Part shown: positions 16,320 through 25,023 of the stretch, one piece after another | Layout: each line of letters begins with the position of its first letter | Numbering within the stretch: position 1 is the stretch's first letter | NCBI GenBank assembly: GCA_013289715.1 | Contig: JABCZJ010000006.1 | Coordinates: forward strand, 186,001 to 250,000 | DNA: 64,000 nt | Source of the DNA: Acidobacteriota bacterium | Lineage (GTDB): Bacteria; Acidobacteriota; Terriglobia; Acidiferrales; UBA7541 | Direction: 5' to 3' | Notes under the pieces: generated by a model | Database searches by the model: none | What the model was told of the DNA's origin: nothing | Seen by the model: only the letters and a program-made list of their open reading frames with translations | Position numbers and translations under genes: made by a program

Positions 16320-17828
16320 ATGCGGCCCAATCGTGGTTTTTTTAGTTGGATTTTGCAAGGGCGAAAATGGCTGCTCGTGGCCGGGATTCTGGCGCTCGCC
16401 ACGGTCGCTTCGGCGGCCATAATTCCGAATCTTTTCCCCTTCCTGGATCCCAGCGGTCTGATCTCCAGCTACAACGCAAATGGCCCGATTGACGAAGGCA
16501 CGAGCAATGTGTTCTTCCAGAGCCTCGGCAGCAATGGACGTTCCTGCGGGACGTGCCACCTCGCGAGTGACGGGTTCGGTCTGGGCGTCACCAGCGTTCG
16601 GGAGAAGTTTGCCGCTACACAAGGGAACGACCCGCTATTTGCATCGATTGATGGCGCGAATTGCCCTACTGGCACATCCAACGACCGCGCCTCGCACAGT
16701 CTGCTGTTGAGGAGCGGATTAATTCGCATATTTCTGCCCGTTCCCGCGAACGCGCAATATCAAATCCAGGCCGAGCGCGACCCCTACGGCTGCGCGGTCG
16801 TTACCGACGAATCCACTGGCGTGCAGACGGTTTCGGTTTATCGCCGGCCGTTGCCGACCACAAACTTGCGATTTCTCAGCTCAGTTATGTTTGACGGACG
16901 CGAAACGATTCAACCGCTCACATCTGCCGCTACGTTTCAGCAGAATCTGCAGACCGATTTGCTGCAGCAGGCGATTGACGCTACTCTGACCCACGCGCAA
17001 GCAGCCGAGCCGCCGACGCTCGCGCAGCAAACTGCGATCGTCAATTTCGAGTTGGGGCTTAATTCCGCACAATCGCTGGATTTTCGCGCAGGCTGGCTGA
17101 ACTTTGCGGGAGCGCTCGGTGGGCCCCTGAACCTTTCCAATCAGGCCTACTATCCCGGCACCAACGATTCGCTGGGCGCCGATCCCGAAGGCAATGCGTT
17201 CAACTCTACGGCCTTCACAATCTTTGCGGATTGGGAAACTTCACCTGACCCCATGCGGCGAAAGATCGCTGCCGGAGAAAAACTGTTCAACACCCGTGCA
17301 CTCACCATCTCCAACGTCCGAGGTTTGACTGATAATGCCGCGCTGGCCAAAGCACTGGGTACCACCGTGCCCATCGCGCCGTTCGCGGGAACCTGCACTA
17401 CCTGCCACGACGCGCCGAATGTCGGCAACCACTCTCTGCCCTTGGCGCTGGATATCGGCACCGGCCACGATCCTGTCGCCGAATCCGATCCGCTGATTGC
17501 CAATGGACTTTCGCAACTTAGCGTTCCGGATCTGCCGGTTTATCGCATCACCGGATGTCCGAATCCGTTCCAGGTGCCCGGGCAGCCTGTTGCGCCCTAC
17601 GTGATTTTCACCACGGATCCAGGCAAAGGGCTGGTCAGCGGCTTGTGCAGCGACATGGTCCGCACGAAAGGTCCGATCCTGCGCGGCCTCGCCTCTCGCG
17701 CGCCTTACTTCCACAATGGAGCCGCGCGCGATTTGAACGAGCTGCTCGAATTTTACAACCAGCGTTTTCAGATGAATTTGACCGATGAAGAAAAAGAGCA
17801 GTTCAGCGCGTTCCTGAACTCGCTCTAG
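16320..17828 (+). CDS. Di-heme cytochrome c peroxidase/MauG-like protein
   Basis: Exported c-type cytochrome of 502 residues. The N-terminus has one hydrophobic segment (~17-33) serving as signal peptide or anchor. Two heme attachment sites are visible: C76-GTC-H80 and C359-TTC-H363. The C-terminus (RAPYFHNGAARDLNELLEFYNQRF, then LTDEEKEQFSAFL) matches the di-heme peroxidase/MauG family. The ATG at 16320 is favoured over one at 16290 because AGGAGG lies five bases upstream of it. It is a single-gene unit with no methylamine-dehydrogenase or oxidase gene beside it, so the reductive or oxidative role is open. Confidence 0.88.
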   Translation: MRPNRGFFSWILQGRKWLLVAGILALATVASAAIIPNLFPFLDPSGLISSYNANGPIDEGTSNVFFQSLGSNGRSCGTCHLASDGFGLGVTSVREKFAATQGNDPLFASIDGANCPTGTSNDRASHSLLLRSGLIRIFLPVPANAQYQIQAERDPYGCAVVTDESTGVQTVSVYRRPLPTTNLRFLSSVMFDGRETIQPLTSAATFQQNLQTDLLQQAIDATLTHAQAAEPPTLAQQTAIVNFELGLNSAQSLDFRAGWLNFAGALGGPLNLSNQAYYPGTNDSLGADPEGNAFNSTAFTIFADWETSPDPMRRKIAAGEKLFNTRALTISNVRGLTDNAALAKALGTTVPIAPFAGTCTTCHDAPNVGNHSLPLALDIGTGHDPVAESDPLIANGLSQLSVPDLPVYRITGCPNPFQVPGQPVAPYVIFTTDPGKGLVSGLCSDMVRTKGPILRGLASRAPYFHNGAARDLNELLEFYNQRFQMNLTDEEKEQFSAFLNSL

Positions 17829-17888
17829 CGGTGTGTGTTTGCGGGGCGCGGCCCTGTTCCGGCAATGGCGCAGGGGCGCGCTCCTACT

Positions 17889-18560
17889 TCACGAGTTCCA
17901 CAAAGGCAGAGCGTAGTGCAGCGGTCGGTATTTGCTGGTGCGCCAGAAATAGGCGAGGATGATGACGCTGGCGACGGCCGCGTACGCGCACCAGAGCGAG
18001 GTGAACGCGTAGCGCTTGAACGCCATCACGATCAGCAGAATCGCCAGATTTGCCAAGCCGAAAATCACCATGGGCTTAACTTCGGAGAAAAACAGCGAAC
18101 CGCAAGTCGCGATCACGTACAGCACCGCTACTGCCGTATTGTTGGTCGCCTGATTGATGTACACGATGCTGTTTCCGCGCACATACACCTCTAACGGATA
18201 GGCCGTCAGCGCCCACAAAATGTAAAGCGTCGTTCCGGTGCCGAGCGCAAGGAACGGCAGCATGCGGCGGCGGCCCTTGCCGTCAGGCTCAAACAGCAGC
18301 ACGCTCAGCGGCAGCAGGAACGGCAGCAGTCCCTGCGCGTACAGCATGAACGCCGCAGCCATGTTGTGCGTCATCGTCGGCGATAGCTTCCCATCCAATC
18401 CCAGCCACACAAATCCCTCGATGAACTGATGTATAGCAAATAGGAAAGGCAGCGACGCGAACAGCAATTCGCGCCGGTGCTTCACCTTCGTCAACGTGAC
18501 GATGCCCACAGCGCCCAGCGCCGTGCTGCCAACAAAGTTCGCGGTTGCTGAAAAACACAT
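17889..18560 (-). CDS. DUF6629 family integral membrane protein
   Basis: A 223-residue protein with about six or seven membrane spans. The start is set at the ATG at 18560 because family members begin MCFSATA; a longer frame to 18668 adds a segment with no family character. Conserved-looking segments include FAIHQFIEGFVWLGL (residues ~47-61) and PLSVLLFEPDGKGRR. The function of the family is not known to me. It is divergent from the trp operon, and the shared intergenic region carries an inverted repeat pair. Confidence 0.82.
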   Translation of the reverse strand: MCFSATANFVGSTALGAVGIVTLTKVKHRRELLFASLPFLFAIHQFIEGFVWLGLDGKLSPTMTHNMAAAFMLYAQGLLPFLLPLSVLLFEPDGKGRRRMLPFLALGTGTTLYILWALTAYPLEVYVRGNSIVYINQATNNTAVAVLYVIATCGSLFFSEVKPMVIFGLANLAILLIVMAFKRYAFTSLWCAYAAVASVIILAYFWRTSKYRPLHYALPLWNS

Positions 18561-18582
18561 ATCCGATTTTTCTCCCCGCGCA

Positions 18583-18671
18583 GCATTGCATCTATCATTA
18601 CAGAACGCAAAATATTTCTTGTCCGTTTCCGCATCGCAAGTCAGCTGCATGGCCCCGCTTGAATGCAATGC
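18583..18671. promoter_or_regulatory. Inverted repeat pair between DUF6629 gene and trpC
   Basis: GCATTGCAT at 18583-18591 and its exact complement ATGCAATGC at 18663-18671, 71 bases apart, the second ending 16 bases before a good -35 box. It could be a looping operator pair or coincidence (a 9-base match in this distance is not rare enough to be decisive). Confidence 0.3.
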
Positions 18672-18687
18672 TCGAGGCTTCGCTAAA

Positions 18688-18717
18688 TTGACAGGGCGTG
18701 CTCCCCGCAGATAGCAT
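18688..18717 (+). promoter_or_regulatory. Sigma-70-like promoter for the trp operon
   Basis: TTGACA at 18688-18693 (perfect -35) and TAGCAT at 18712-18717 (-10, 3 to 4 matches) with an 18-base spacer, about 75 bases before the trpC ATG. No leader peptide with Trp codons or attenuator was found between it and trpC. Confidence 0.5.
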
Positions 18718-18792
18718 GGTTAGAGCGATTGTTCCTTTGGAGGCGACTCCGAAGGCGTGCCTGCCGAAACCGGTAACGCCGGATCTTGCGCC

Positions 18793-19620
18793 ATGGAAAG
18801 CAGCTCGCGTTCGAAGAATATTCTGGAGCGGATTGTCGAAGCGCGTCGCGCATCTGTGGCGCATCGCAAACGCGTGCTTCCGGACGTTGCGTTGCAGCTT
18901 GCGGTGGAAAAGAAAGTCGCACCGCCACGTGATTTCCCAGCGGCGCTGGCGCGGGCCGGCAAGATCAATATTATTTCAGAATTGAAGAAAGCTTCGCCTT
19001 CGCGCGGCGTGATTCGCGAGGAATACGCTCCGGCGGTGCTGGCCGCAAGCCTTGAGGAGGCGGGCGCGGCCGCGCTTTCCGTGCTGACGGAGGAAGATTT
19101 CTTTTCCGGCTCGCTCGGCGACCTGAAAGAAGCAAGCCGAGTGACCAAGATTCCCATCCTGCGCAAGGATTTCATCGTGGATCCGTGGCAGGTGTGGGAA
19201 ACGCGCGCGGCCGGAGCGGATTCGTTTCTGCTGATTGCCGCGGTACTGAACGACGCGGAGTTGCGGGAACTGCTGGAGTTAGGGCGCGCGCTGAAAATGG
19301 AAGCGCTCGTGGAAGTGCACGCGCGCGAGGAGCTGGAGCGGGCTCTCGAAGCTGGCGCACGGATCATCGGCGTGAACAATCGCGACCTGCGTGATTTTCA
19401 GGTGCACCTGGAGACGTCGCTTGGATTGGCCGACGCGATTCCGGAGGAGTGCATTGCGGTAACTGAGTCCGGACTGCGCACTCATGATGATCTGGTGCGC
19501 CTGCAGCGCGCGGGTTTCGACGCGTTTCTCATCGGCGAACATGTGATGCAGAGCGCCGATCCCGCGGTGGCGTTGCGCGCCTTGCTGGCACCTGCGAATG
19601 CGGGGCACACGGCGGCATGA
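18793..19620 (+). CDS. trpC: Indole-3-glycerol phosphate synthase
   Basis: Converts carboxyphenylaminodeoxyribulose phosphate to indole-3-glycerol phosphate in tryptophan synthesis. TIM barrel with the family motifs ILERIVEARR at the N-terminus, SELKKASPSRG (~60-70), SVLTEEDFF, ILRKDFIVDPWQ (catalytic Lys), GVNNRDLRDF and VTESGLRT. 275 residues from the ATG at 18793. A GTG at 18757 in frame would give 287 residues and has GGAGG 13 bases upstream, so the start is uncertain. First gene of trpCFBA; trpE, trpG and trpD are not in the window. Confidence 0.96.
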   Translation: MESSSRSKNILERIVEARRASVAHRKRVLPDVALQLAVEKKVAPPRDFPAALARAGKINIISELKKASPSRGVIREEYAPAVLAASLEEAGAAALSVLTEEDFFSGSLGDLKEASRVTKIPILRKDFIVDPWQVWETRAAGADSFLLIAAVLNDAELRELLELGRALKMEALVEVHAREELERALEAGARIIGVNNRDLRDFQVHLETSLGLADAIPEECIAVTESGLRTHDDLVRLQRAGFDAFLIGEHVMQSADPAVALRALLAPANAGHTAA

Positions 19621-19633
19621 ACGGCGGAGCGTC

Positions 19634-20323
19634 ATGGTGAAAGTGAAAATTTGCGGGATCACCAATTGGAGCGACGCGCGAGGCGCCGTCGCGGCCGGGG
19701 CGGACTATCTCGGATTTAATTTCTACCGCGAGAGCTCGCGTTACATCGCGCCTGCCGCAGCGCGGCGCATTGTCGAACGCTTGCCCGTAGGCGTGGCATC
19801 CGTAGGAGTGTTCGTGAACGAGCCGGAGCCGGAGATGCTGGCAATCGCGCGGCGAGTGGGCCTCGACTACGTGCAACTGCACGGAGACGAAACGCCGGAA
19901 ATTGTGTCGCGCATGCGCCGAAGCTTTCGCGTGATCAAGGCAATTCGCGTGCGCGATTCATTCCGCGTGGCGCAGCTGGCGAATTTCAAACGAGCTTCCT
20001 CCATTCTGCTCGATGGTTTTGATGCGCGCTTGCGCGGCGGTACGGGAAAGAGTTTTAACTGGAAACTGGCGAAGAACGCCGGGCGCAAGCGACAAATATT
20101 TCTGGCGGGCGGTTTAACGCCGGAAAATGCAGCCGAAGCAGTTTCCGCGGCGCGGCCTTTCGCGATTGATGTGTGCAGCGGAGTGGAATCGCGTCCCGGC
20201 AAAAAAGATGCGGCGCGGATGCGCGCGCTGGTCACGGCAGTTCGCCCAGTGCGCACGAGCACGGCGCGACCACCGCGTACGAAGCTCCCGGTAAGTCCAG
20301 CGCGGAGGAAACGACGATCATGA
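19634..20323 (+). CDS. trpF: Phosphoribosylanthranilate isomerase
   Basis: Performs the Amadori rearrangement before the TrpC step. 229 residues with VKICGITN at the start (catalytic Cys), [29 protein letters not shown] (catalytic Asp) and [10 protein letters not shown], all typical. The start is the ATG at 19634, 13 bases after the trpC stop. The last ~25 residues ([16 protein letters not shown] and on) are an unusual Arg/Pro-rich tail beyond the barrel; the same DNA carries the trpB ribosome-binding site and the ATGA overlap with trpB. Confidence 0.95.
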   Translation: MVKVKICGITNWSDARGAVAAGADYLGFNFYRESSRYIAPAAARRIVERLPVGVASVGVFVNEPEPEMLAIARRVGLDYVQLHGDETPEIVSRMRRSFRVIKAIRVRDSFRVAQLANFKRASSILLDGFDARLRGGTGKSFNWKLAKNAGRKRQIFLAGGLTPENAAEAVSAARPFAIDVCSGVESRPGKKDAARMRALVTAVRPVRTSTARPPRTKLPVSPARRKRRS

Positions 20324-21531
20324 GCGCGATTGCGCAGATGGTGCCGGATGCGCGCGGCAGGTACGGCCGCTTCGGCGGGCGTTACGTCCCGGAGACGCTG
20401 GTGGCGCCGCTGGAAGACCTCGAGCGCGCCTATGCCGCAGCGCGCGCGGATAGCAGCTTTCAGGCGGAGCTCGATTCACTGCTGCATCATTTTGCAGGAC
20501 GTCCCACGCCGCTGCAGTTCGCCGAACGACTGACCGCGCATCTCGGCGGCCCGCGCATTTACATCAAGCGCGAAGACTTGCTGCACACCGGCGCGCACAA
20601 GATCAATAACGCGTTGGGCCAGGGGCTGCTCGTCACACGCATGGGCAAAAAACGGATCATCGCGGAAACCGGCGCCGGCCAGCACGGCGTCGCAACCGCT
20701 ACCGTCGCGGCGAAGCTGGGCCTGACGTGCACCGTGTACATGGGCACGGAAGACATGGAGCGCCAGCGACTGAATGTGTTTCGCATGCGCTTGCTGGGCG
20801 CGGAGGTGGTGGGTGTGGATTCCGGCAGCCGCACGCTGAAAGACGCGATCAATGAAGCCATGCGCGATTGGGTGACCAACGTCGAAAGCTCGCATTATTT
20901 GCTGGGCTCGGTGCTCGGCGCGCATCCCTATCCGCAAATCGTGCGCGATTTTCAAAAAGTGATCGGCGAAGAAGCGCGCAAGCAAATCATGCGGGCCGAA
21001 GGGCGCTTGCCGGACCGTCTGATCGCCTGCGTGGGCGGCGGTTCGAATGCAATTGGATTGTTTCACGCGTTTTTGCCCGATGCGTCGGTGAAAATGATTG
21101 GCGTGGAAGCGGGCGGGCGCGGGACAACCTTGGGTGAACACGCTGCGCGGCTCGCAGCGTCCAGCGGATTCACGGGGGCGCAGCCGGGAGTGCTGCAGGG
21201 AACTTACACCTACGTTTTGCAAACGTCTGACGGGCAGATTGCGACGACGCACTCGGTTTCCGCGGGATTGGATTATCCGGGTGTCGGTCCTGAACACGCC
21301 TGGCTCGCGGACGAGGGCCGCGCGGAATATTGCGCGGTGAGCGATAGCGAAGCCGTGGAAGCCGCGCGCACGCTCGCGCGACTGGAAGGAATTATTCCTG
21401 CGCTGGAATCGGCGCATGCCTTGGCGGAATTGATTCGCCGCGCGTCGCGGATGAAAAAGGACGAGCTGGTGATCTTGAATCTTTCGGGGCGCGGCGATAA
21501 GGATATGGATATTTTCTCGCGCTATGTCTGA
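20320..21531 (+). CDS. trpB: Tryptophan synthase beta chain
   Basis: PLP enzyme that joins indole and serine to make tryptophan. 403 residues, normal for TrpB1. The PLP Lys sits in [15 protein letters not shown] (~88), with [20 protein letters not shown] (phosphate loop) and a C-terminal LSGRGDKD. The start is the ATG at 20320, which overlaps the trpF stop as ATGA and has GGAGGAA upstream; the frame is open for 49 codons further upstream inside trpF, which I reject. Its 3' end overlaps trpA by eight bases, as expected for the alpha2-beta2 complex. Confidence 0.97.
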   Translation: MSAIAQMVPDARGRYGRFGGRYVPETLVAPLEDLERAYAAARADSSFQAELDSLLHHFAGRPTPLQFAERLTAHLGGPRIYIKREDLLHTGAHKINNALGQGLLVTRMGKKRIIAETGAGQHGVATATVAAKLGLTCTVYMGTEDMERQRLNVFRMRLLGAEVVGVDSGSRTLKDAINEAMRDWVTNVESSHYLLGSVLGAHPYPQIVRDFQKVIGEEARKQIMRAEGRLPDRLIACVGGGSNAIGLFHAFLPDASVKMIGVEAGGRGTTLGEHAARLAASSGFTGAQPGVLQGTYTYVLQTSDGQIATTHSVSAGLDYPGVGPEHAWLADEGRAEYCAVSDSEAVEAARTLARLEGIIPALESAHALAELIRRASRMKKDELVILNLSGRGDKDMDIFSRYV

Positions 21532-22399
21532 GAACTTCGCAACGTCGCAAAGTGCGGTGGCGGTGCAGCCTGCGGGGCGTATCGCCCGGCGTTTTCGCGC
21601 GCTCGCGGAAGCTGGTGAGATGGGGCTGGTCGCGTACGTCACCGCCGGCGATCCCTCGCTTGCGGCTAGCGAGAAAATCGTGCTTGCTGCCGCCAATGCC
21701 GGCGCGGATGTGATTGAGCTGGGCGTGCCCTTCAGCGATCCGGTCGCCGATGGACCTACCATTCAACGCGCCAGCGATCGCGCGCTGCGCGGCGGGACCA
21801 CTCTTGCCGGGGTGATCGAACTGGTTCGCCGCATCCGCACGCATTCGGAAGTTCCGCTGGTGCTTTTCAGCTATTTCAATCCGATTTTGCAGATGGGCCT
21901 GGAGAAATTTGCCGCTGCGGCGGCAGCGGCTGGCGCCGATGGCGTACTGGCGACGGACCTGACGCCCGAAGAGGCAATGGAGTACCGCGCGACGATGCAG
22001 GCGCACGAGCTGGATACGATTTTTCTCGCTGCGCCCACTTCCACGGATGCGCGGCTGGAACGGATCGGCGCTGCGTCCAGCGGATTTCTCTATGTGATTT
22101 CGCGTACCGGCGTTACCGGGGAGCGTGAGTCGCTGCCCGCGGAATTGCCGGCGTTGATCCGTCGCGCGCGAAAATTCACAACGCTGCCCATCGCCGTGGG
22201 TTTCGGCATCTCGCTGCCGACGCAGGTTACGGTGCTAGGCGGAATCGCTGACGCCGCGGTGGTCGGCTCGGCGCTTATGGCTGCAGTCGAGAAAGCCGCG
22301 TCGCCCGACGATGCGGCAGCGGCCGTCGCGGAGCGGATCCGCGTGCTGAAATCCGCCGCGCGCACTGGCGTCAGCCGTCGCAGCAGCGAAGCCTCCTAG
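21524..22399 (+). CDS. trpA: Tryptophan synthase alpha chain
   Basis: Cleaves indole-3-glycerol phosphate to indole, which passes to TrpB. 291 residues; slightly longer than usual because of ~20 extra residues at the N-terminus and a short Ser/Arg-rich tail. Catalytic acids are visible as Glu in [11 protein letters not shown] and Asp in [25 protein letters not shown] and GVTGERE also match. It is the last gene of trpCFBA; the start overlaps trpB by eight bases. No clear terminator is seen in the 120 bases before the next gene. Confidence 0.96.
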   Translation: MSENFATSQSAVAVQPAGRIARRFRALAEAGEMGLVAYVTAGDPSLAASEKIVLAAANAGADVIELGVPFSDPVADGPTIQRASDRALRGGTTLAGVIELVRRIRTHSEVPLVLFSYFNPILQMGLEKFAAAAAAAGADGVLATDLTPEEAMEYRATMQAHELDTIFLAAPTSTDARLERIGAASSGFLYVISRTGVTGERESLPAELPALIRRARKFTTLPIAVGFGISLPTQVTVLGGIADAAVVGSALMAAVEKAASPDDAAAAVAERIRVLKSAARTGVSRRSSEAS

Positions 22400-22519
22400 C
22401 GCCGCCGCAATCCCGACTCGCGACGAACCTCGCGTCCAACGAAGGTTGCGAAAAGCTTGCTCATTTGCAGTAAACTTCATGCACATTGAATTACCGGATT
22501 TGTGATTGGAGGAGAGCGG

Positions 22520-23215
22520 ATGGATAAGCGCGTGGCCGACGCGGATGCTGCCATCGCGAGCCTGCAGGATGGCGCGACGATTTTGCTGGGCGGCTTCGGC
22601 CTGTGCGGGATTCCGGAGAATTTGATTGCGGCGTTGCGCCGCAAAGGCACGAAGAATCTGACGCTCGCCTCGAACAACGCGGGCGTGGACGATTTTGGCA
22701 TCGGTCTGCTGCTGCAAAGCAAGCAGGTGAAGAAAATGATCGCAAGCTACGTAGGCGAAAATAAGACGTTCGAGCAGCTGGCGCTGAAAAAAGAGATCGA
22801 GGTGGAGTTGAACCCGCAGGGGACGCTGGCGGAGCGCATTCGCTGCGGCGGCGCGGGAATTCCGGCGTTTTATACGCCCACCGGTTACGGAACGATGGCG
22901 GCGGAAGGCAAGGAAGTTCGCGAGTTCAACGGACGGTCGCATGTGCTGGTGCCGGCATTGCGAGGGAATTTCGCGTTCATCAAGGCGTGGAAGGGCGATC
23001 GCTGGGGAAACTTGATCTATCGCAAGACGGCGCGGAATTACAACGCGGTGATGGCCACTGCGGCGGATTACACCATCGCTGAAGTAGAAGAAATCGTGGA
23101 ACTGGGGAAGCTGAATCCCGATTGCGTGCACACGCCGGGAATTTTCGTGGATGCGATTTTTCAGGGCGAGAAATACGAGAAGCGCATTGAGCGGCGCACG
23201 GTGCGCCAGCGTTAG
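22520..23215 (+). CDS. scoA: 3-oxoacid CoA-transferase subunit A
   Basis: With subunit B, moves CoA from succinyl-CoA (or acetyl-CoA) to acetoacetate or a similar 3-oxoacid. 231 residues. The glycine-rich start LGGFGLCGIPENLI (~25-38) is the succinyl-CoA:acetoacetate transferase form; PcaI-type 3-oxoadipate transferases usually read GFGTAGMP there. SNNAG, GGAGIPAFYTPTGYGT and GNLIYRKTARNYN are also family marks. The ATG at 22520 has GGAGGAG upstream. Subunit B follows after nine bases. It is likely used in ketone body, butyrate or branched-chain breakdown; the pcaB-like gene at the window end leaves a 3-oxoadipate role conceivable. Confidence 0.93.
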   Translation: MDKRVADADAAIASLQDGATILLGGFGLCGIPENLIAALRRKGTKNLTLASNNAGVDDFGIGLLLQSKQVKKMIASYVGENKTFEQLALKKEIEVELNPQGTLAERIRCGGAGIPAFYTPTGYGTMAAEGKEVREFNGRSHVLVPALRGNFAFIKAWKGDRWGNLIYRKTARNYNAVMATAADYTIAEVEEIVELGKLNPDCVHTPGIFVDAIFQGEKYEKRIERRTVRQR

Positions 23216-23224
23216 GAGCAGCGA

Positions 23225-23890
23225 ATGCAGGTTGAAATTGACAAGCGCGAAGTGATCGCGCGGCGCGTGGCGCAGGAATTGCGCGACGGATACTACGTGA
23301 ATCTGGGCATCGGCCTGCCGACGCTGATCCCGAATTATTTGCCGCCGGGAATCGAAGTCATTCTGCAGTCCGAGAACGGAATGCTGGGGATCGGGCCGTA
23401 TCCGTTCGCGGGCGAAGAGGATCCGGACCTGATCAACGCCGGCAAGGAGACCATCACGGAAATTCCCGGCTGCTGCTATTTTTCGAGCGCCGAGTCTTTC
23501 GGCATGATTCGCGGCGGACGCGTGGATCTTACCGTGCTCGGCGCGTTGCAGGTGGACGAGGGCGGAAATTTGGCGAACTGGGCCATCCCCGGAAAAATGT
23601 TGAAGGGCATGGGCGGCGCGATGGACCTGGTGGCCGGCGCAAAGCGCGTGATTATCGCAATGGAGCACACCACCAAAGAGGGCGAGCCGAAAATCGTGAA
23701 GAAATGCAGCTTGCCGCTCACGGGAGTCGGAGTCGTAAAATTGATCGTCACCGAGCTGGGCGTAATTGAGGTGACGCCGCAGGGCTTGGTGTTGCGCGAA
23801 GTGGCGGCCGGAGTGACGCCCGACGAAGTGCAGAAGGCCACCGAGCCGCTCCTGAAACGCGCGCCGGATTTGAAAACGATGTTCGTGTAA
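23225..23890 (+). CDS. scoB: 3-oxoacid CoA-transferase subunit B
   Basis: Catalytic partner of the preceding subunit, 221 residues. The nucleophilic Glu that forms the CoA thioester is E50 in [27 protein letters not shown] before it and GMGGAMDLV (~135) are conserved in this family. The ribosome-binding site AGGAG lies just after the subunit A stop, eight bases before the ATG. Spacing and order are those of a standard two-gene CoA-transferase operon. Confidence 0.95.
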   Translation: MQVEIDKREVIARRVAQELRDGYYVNLGIGLPTLIPNYLPPGIEVILQSENGMLGIGPYPFAGEEDPDLINAGKETITEIPGCCYFSSAESFGMIRGGRVDLTVLGALQVDEGGNLANWAIPGKMLKGMGGAMDLVAGAKRVIIAMEHTTKEGEPKIVKKCSLPLTGVGVVKLIVTELGVIEVTPQGLVLREVAAGVTPDEVQKATEPLLKRAPDLKTMFV

Positions 23891-23983
23891 TGCGTGCAGC
23901 GCGGTTATCTATTGCGCGCCGAGACTGCGCGGAAAGCGCGAATTGCGATACCATCGAGGGAACGGGGACGTCCAGGAGAAGTG

Positions 23984-24292
23984 ATGGAGCCGCATTCGAT
24001 CGTGGTGATCAGCCTGCACACGCCGAAGGAACGTCTGTGGGGCGAATTGATGGATATTTCCAGCTCCGGAGTGACTTTGCGCGGGATTGACCTGAGCTCG
24101 TTCGACGATTTCGTGAGCCAGGTGCTGCATCCGGAAGGCGACCGCATGGGGCTGCCTACGCTTTTTTTTCCGATGCTGCGCATCGAGCGCATCGCGCTGG
24201 ACGAACCGCGCGGCTCGATTCCATCGCTGGCGGAAATGTTCGCGAAGAAGACCGGCCGTTCGCTTGAGGATTACCTGGCGCAGTTCGCCTAG
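23984..24292 (+). CDS. Conserved-looking small protein of unknown function
   Basis: A 102-residue soluble protein from the ATG at 23984, preceded by AGGAGAA six bases away. The N-terminal half looks like a small beta-barrel (IVVISLHTPKERLWGELMDI, then SGVTLRGIDLSSFDDFV), the C-terminal half is helical (PSLAEMFAKKTGRSLEDYLAQ). I do not recognise a family with a known role; the barrel pattern resembles Sm-like or PilZ-like folds only loosely. It sits between the CoA transferase and a phospholipid synthesis gene, 93 bases after the former. Confidence 0.7.
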   Translation: MEPHSIVVISLHTPKERLWGELMDISSSGVTLRGIDLSSFDDFVSQVLHPEGDRMGLPTLFFPMLRIERIALDEPRGSIPSLAEMFAKKTGRSLEDYLAQFA

Positions 24293-24325
24293 GCGGCTGT
24301 TTCCGGCGCTTTACAAAACAAATTA

Positions 24326-24880
24326 ATGAACAGCCGAATCCTGACGGTTCCCAACCAGCTTACGTTCCTGCGCCTGGCCTTCCTGCCGTTTTTCATCATG
24401 GCGATTCATTACGAGCGCTACAACTGGGGCCTGCTGATTTTGATCGTGGCGGGCTTCACCGACGCGCTGGATGGTCTTCTGGCGCGCGGGCTGAATCAGA
24501 AAACTCCGCTGGGCGCCTATCTGGATCCTATCGCCGATAAATTGCTGCTTTCTTCTTCGTACTTCGAGCTGGCGCTGCACGGGAAGGTGGCGTGGTGGCT
24601 GACGATTCTGGTGTTGGGGCGCGACGTGCTGCTGCTGGTCGCGAGCGCGGTGATTTTGCTCACGGTGGGCTACATGTCTCTGCCGCCGAGCATCTACGGC
24701 AAGGCCACCACGTTTTTTGAAATTACCATGATTTTTCTGGTGCTGGTGCTGGCGCTGCGTGACAACCACGCGTTATACATGGTGAAAGAGATTTGCGGGT
24801 ATTGCGTCGCGGTGTTCGTGTGTATTTCGGGAGTACATTACAGCATCGTCGTGTCGCGACGGATGCATGCGGGCGGGTGA
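24326..24880 (+). CDS. CDP-alcohol phosphatidyltransferase family protein (PgsA-like)
   Basis: Inner-membrane enzyme that joins a CDP-diacylglycerol to an alcohol in phospholipid synthesis; 184 residues with about five membrane spans. The complete metal-binding signature D-x2-DG-x2-AR-x8-G-x3-D-x3-D is at residues 46-71 (D46, D49, G50, A53, R54, G63, D67, D71). Length and the N-terminal VPNQLTFLRL fit phosphatidylglycerophosphate synthase, but the family also holds cardiolipin- and other alcohol-using members. It ends 143 bases before the convergent rhomboid gene. Confidence 0.9.
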   Translation: MNSRILTVPNQLTFLRLAFLPFFIMAIHYERYNWGLLILIVAGFTDALDGLLARGLNQKTPLGAYLDPIADKLLLSSSYFELALHGKVAWWLTILVLGRDVLLLVASAVILLTVGYMSLPPSIYGKATTFFEITMIFLVLVLALRDNHALYMVKEICGYCVAVFVCISGVHYSIVVSRRMHAGG

Positions 24881-24938
24881 AGCAGCTGCCCCAGCCATGG
24901 CCACCGCGAAGCTGACCGCAGAGGCGCAAAGGACGAAG

Positions 24939-24970
24939 AAAAAAGCAACCGCGCCCATCCCGCATGGGCG
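24939..24970 (-). terminator. Rho-independent-like terminator for the rhomboid gene
   Basis: On the minus strand, a perfect 7-bp stem CGCCCAT/ATGGGCG with a 5-base loop (24952-24970) is followed eight bases later by a run of six T (24939-24944). It lies about 55 bases beyond the stop of the rhomboid gene. Confidence 0.42.
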
Positions 24971-25023
24971 GGACGGGTGCTACAGAGTCAAAAACTGGTC
25001 CCCCGAGTATTTTTTGCGAAGTG

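Noticed and set aside
20476..23668. Long minus-strand ORFs (428 and 477 codons) opposite trpB/trpA and the CoA-transferase genes
   Set aside because: They lie antisense to well-identified enzymes and have no independent start signals or motifs.
22520..23890. 3-oxoadipate CoA-transferase (pcaIJ) instead of scoAB
   Set aside because: The glycine-rich loop reads GFGLCGIPE as in acetoacetate transferases; not excluded experimentally, but the sequence favours ScoAB.
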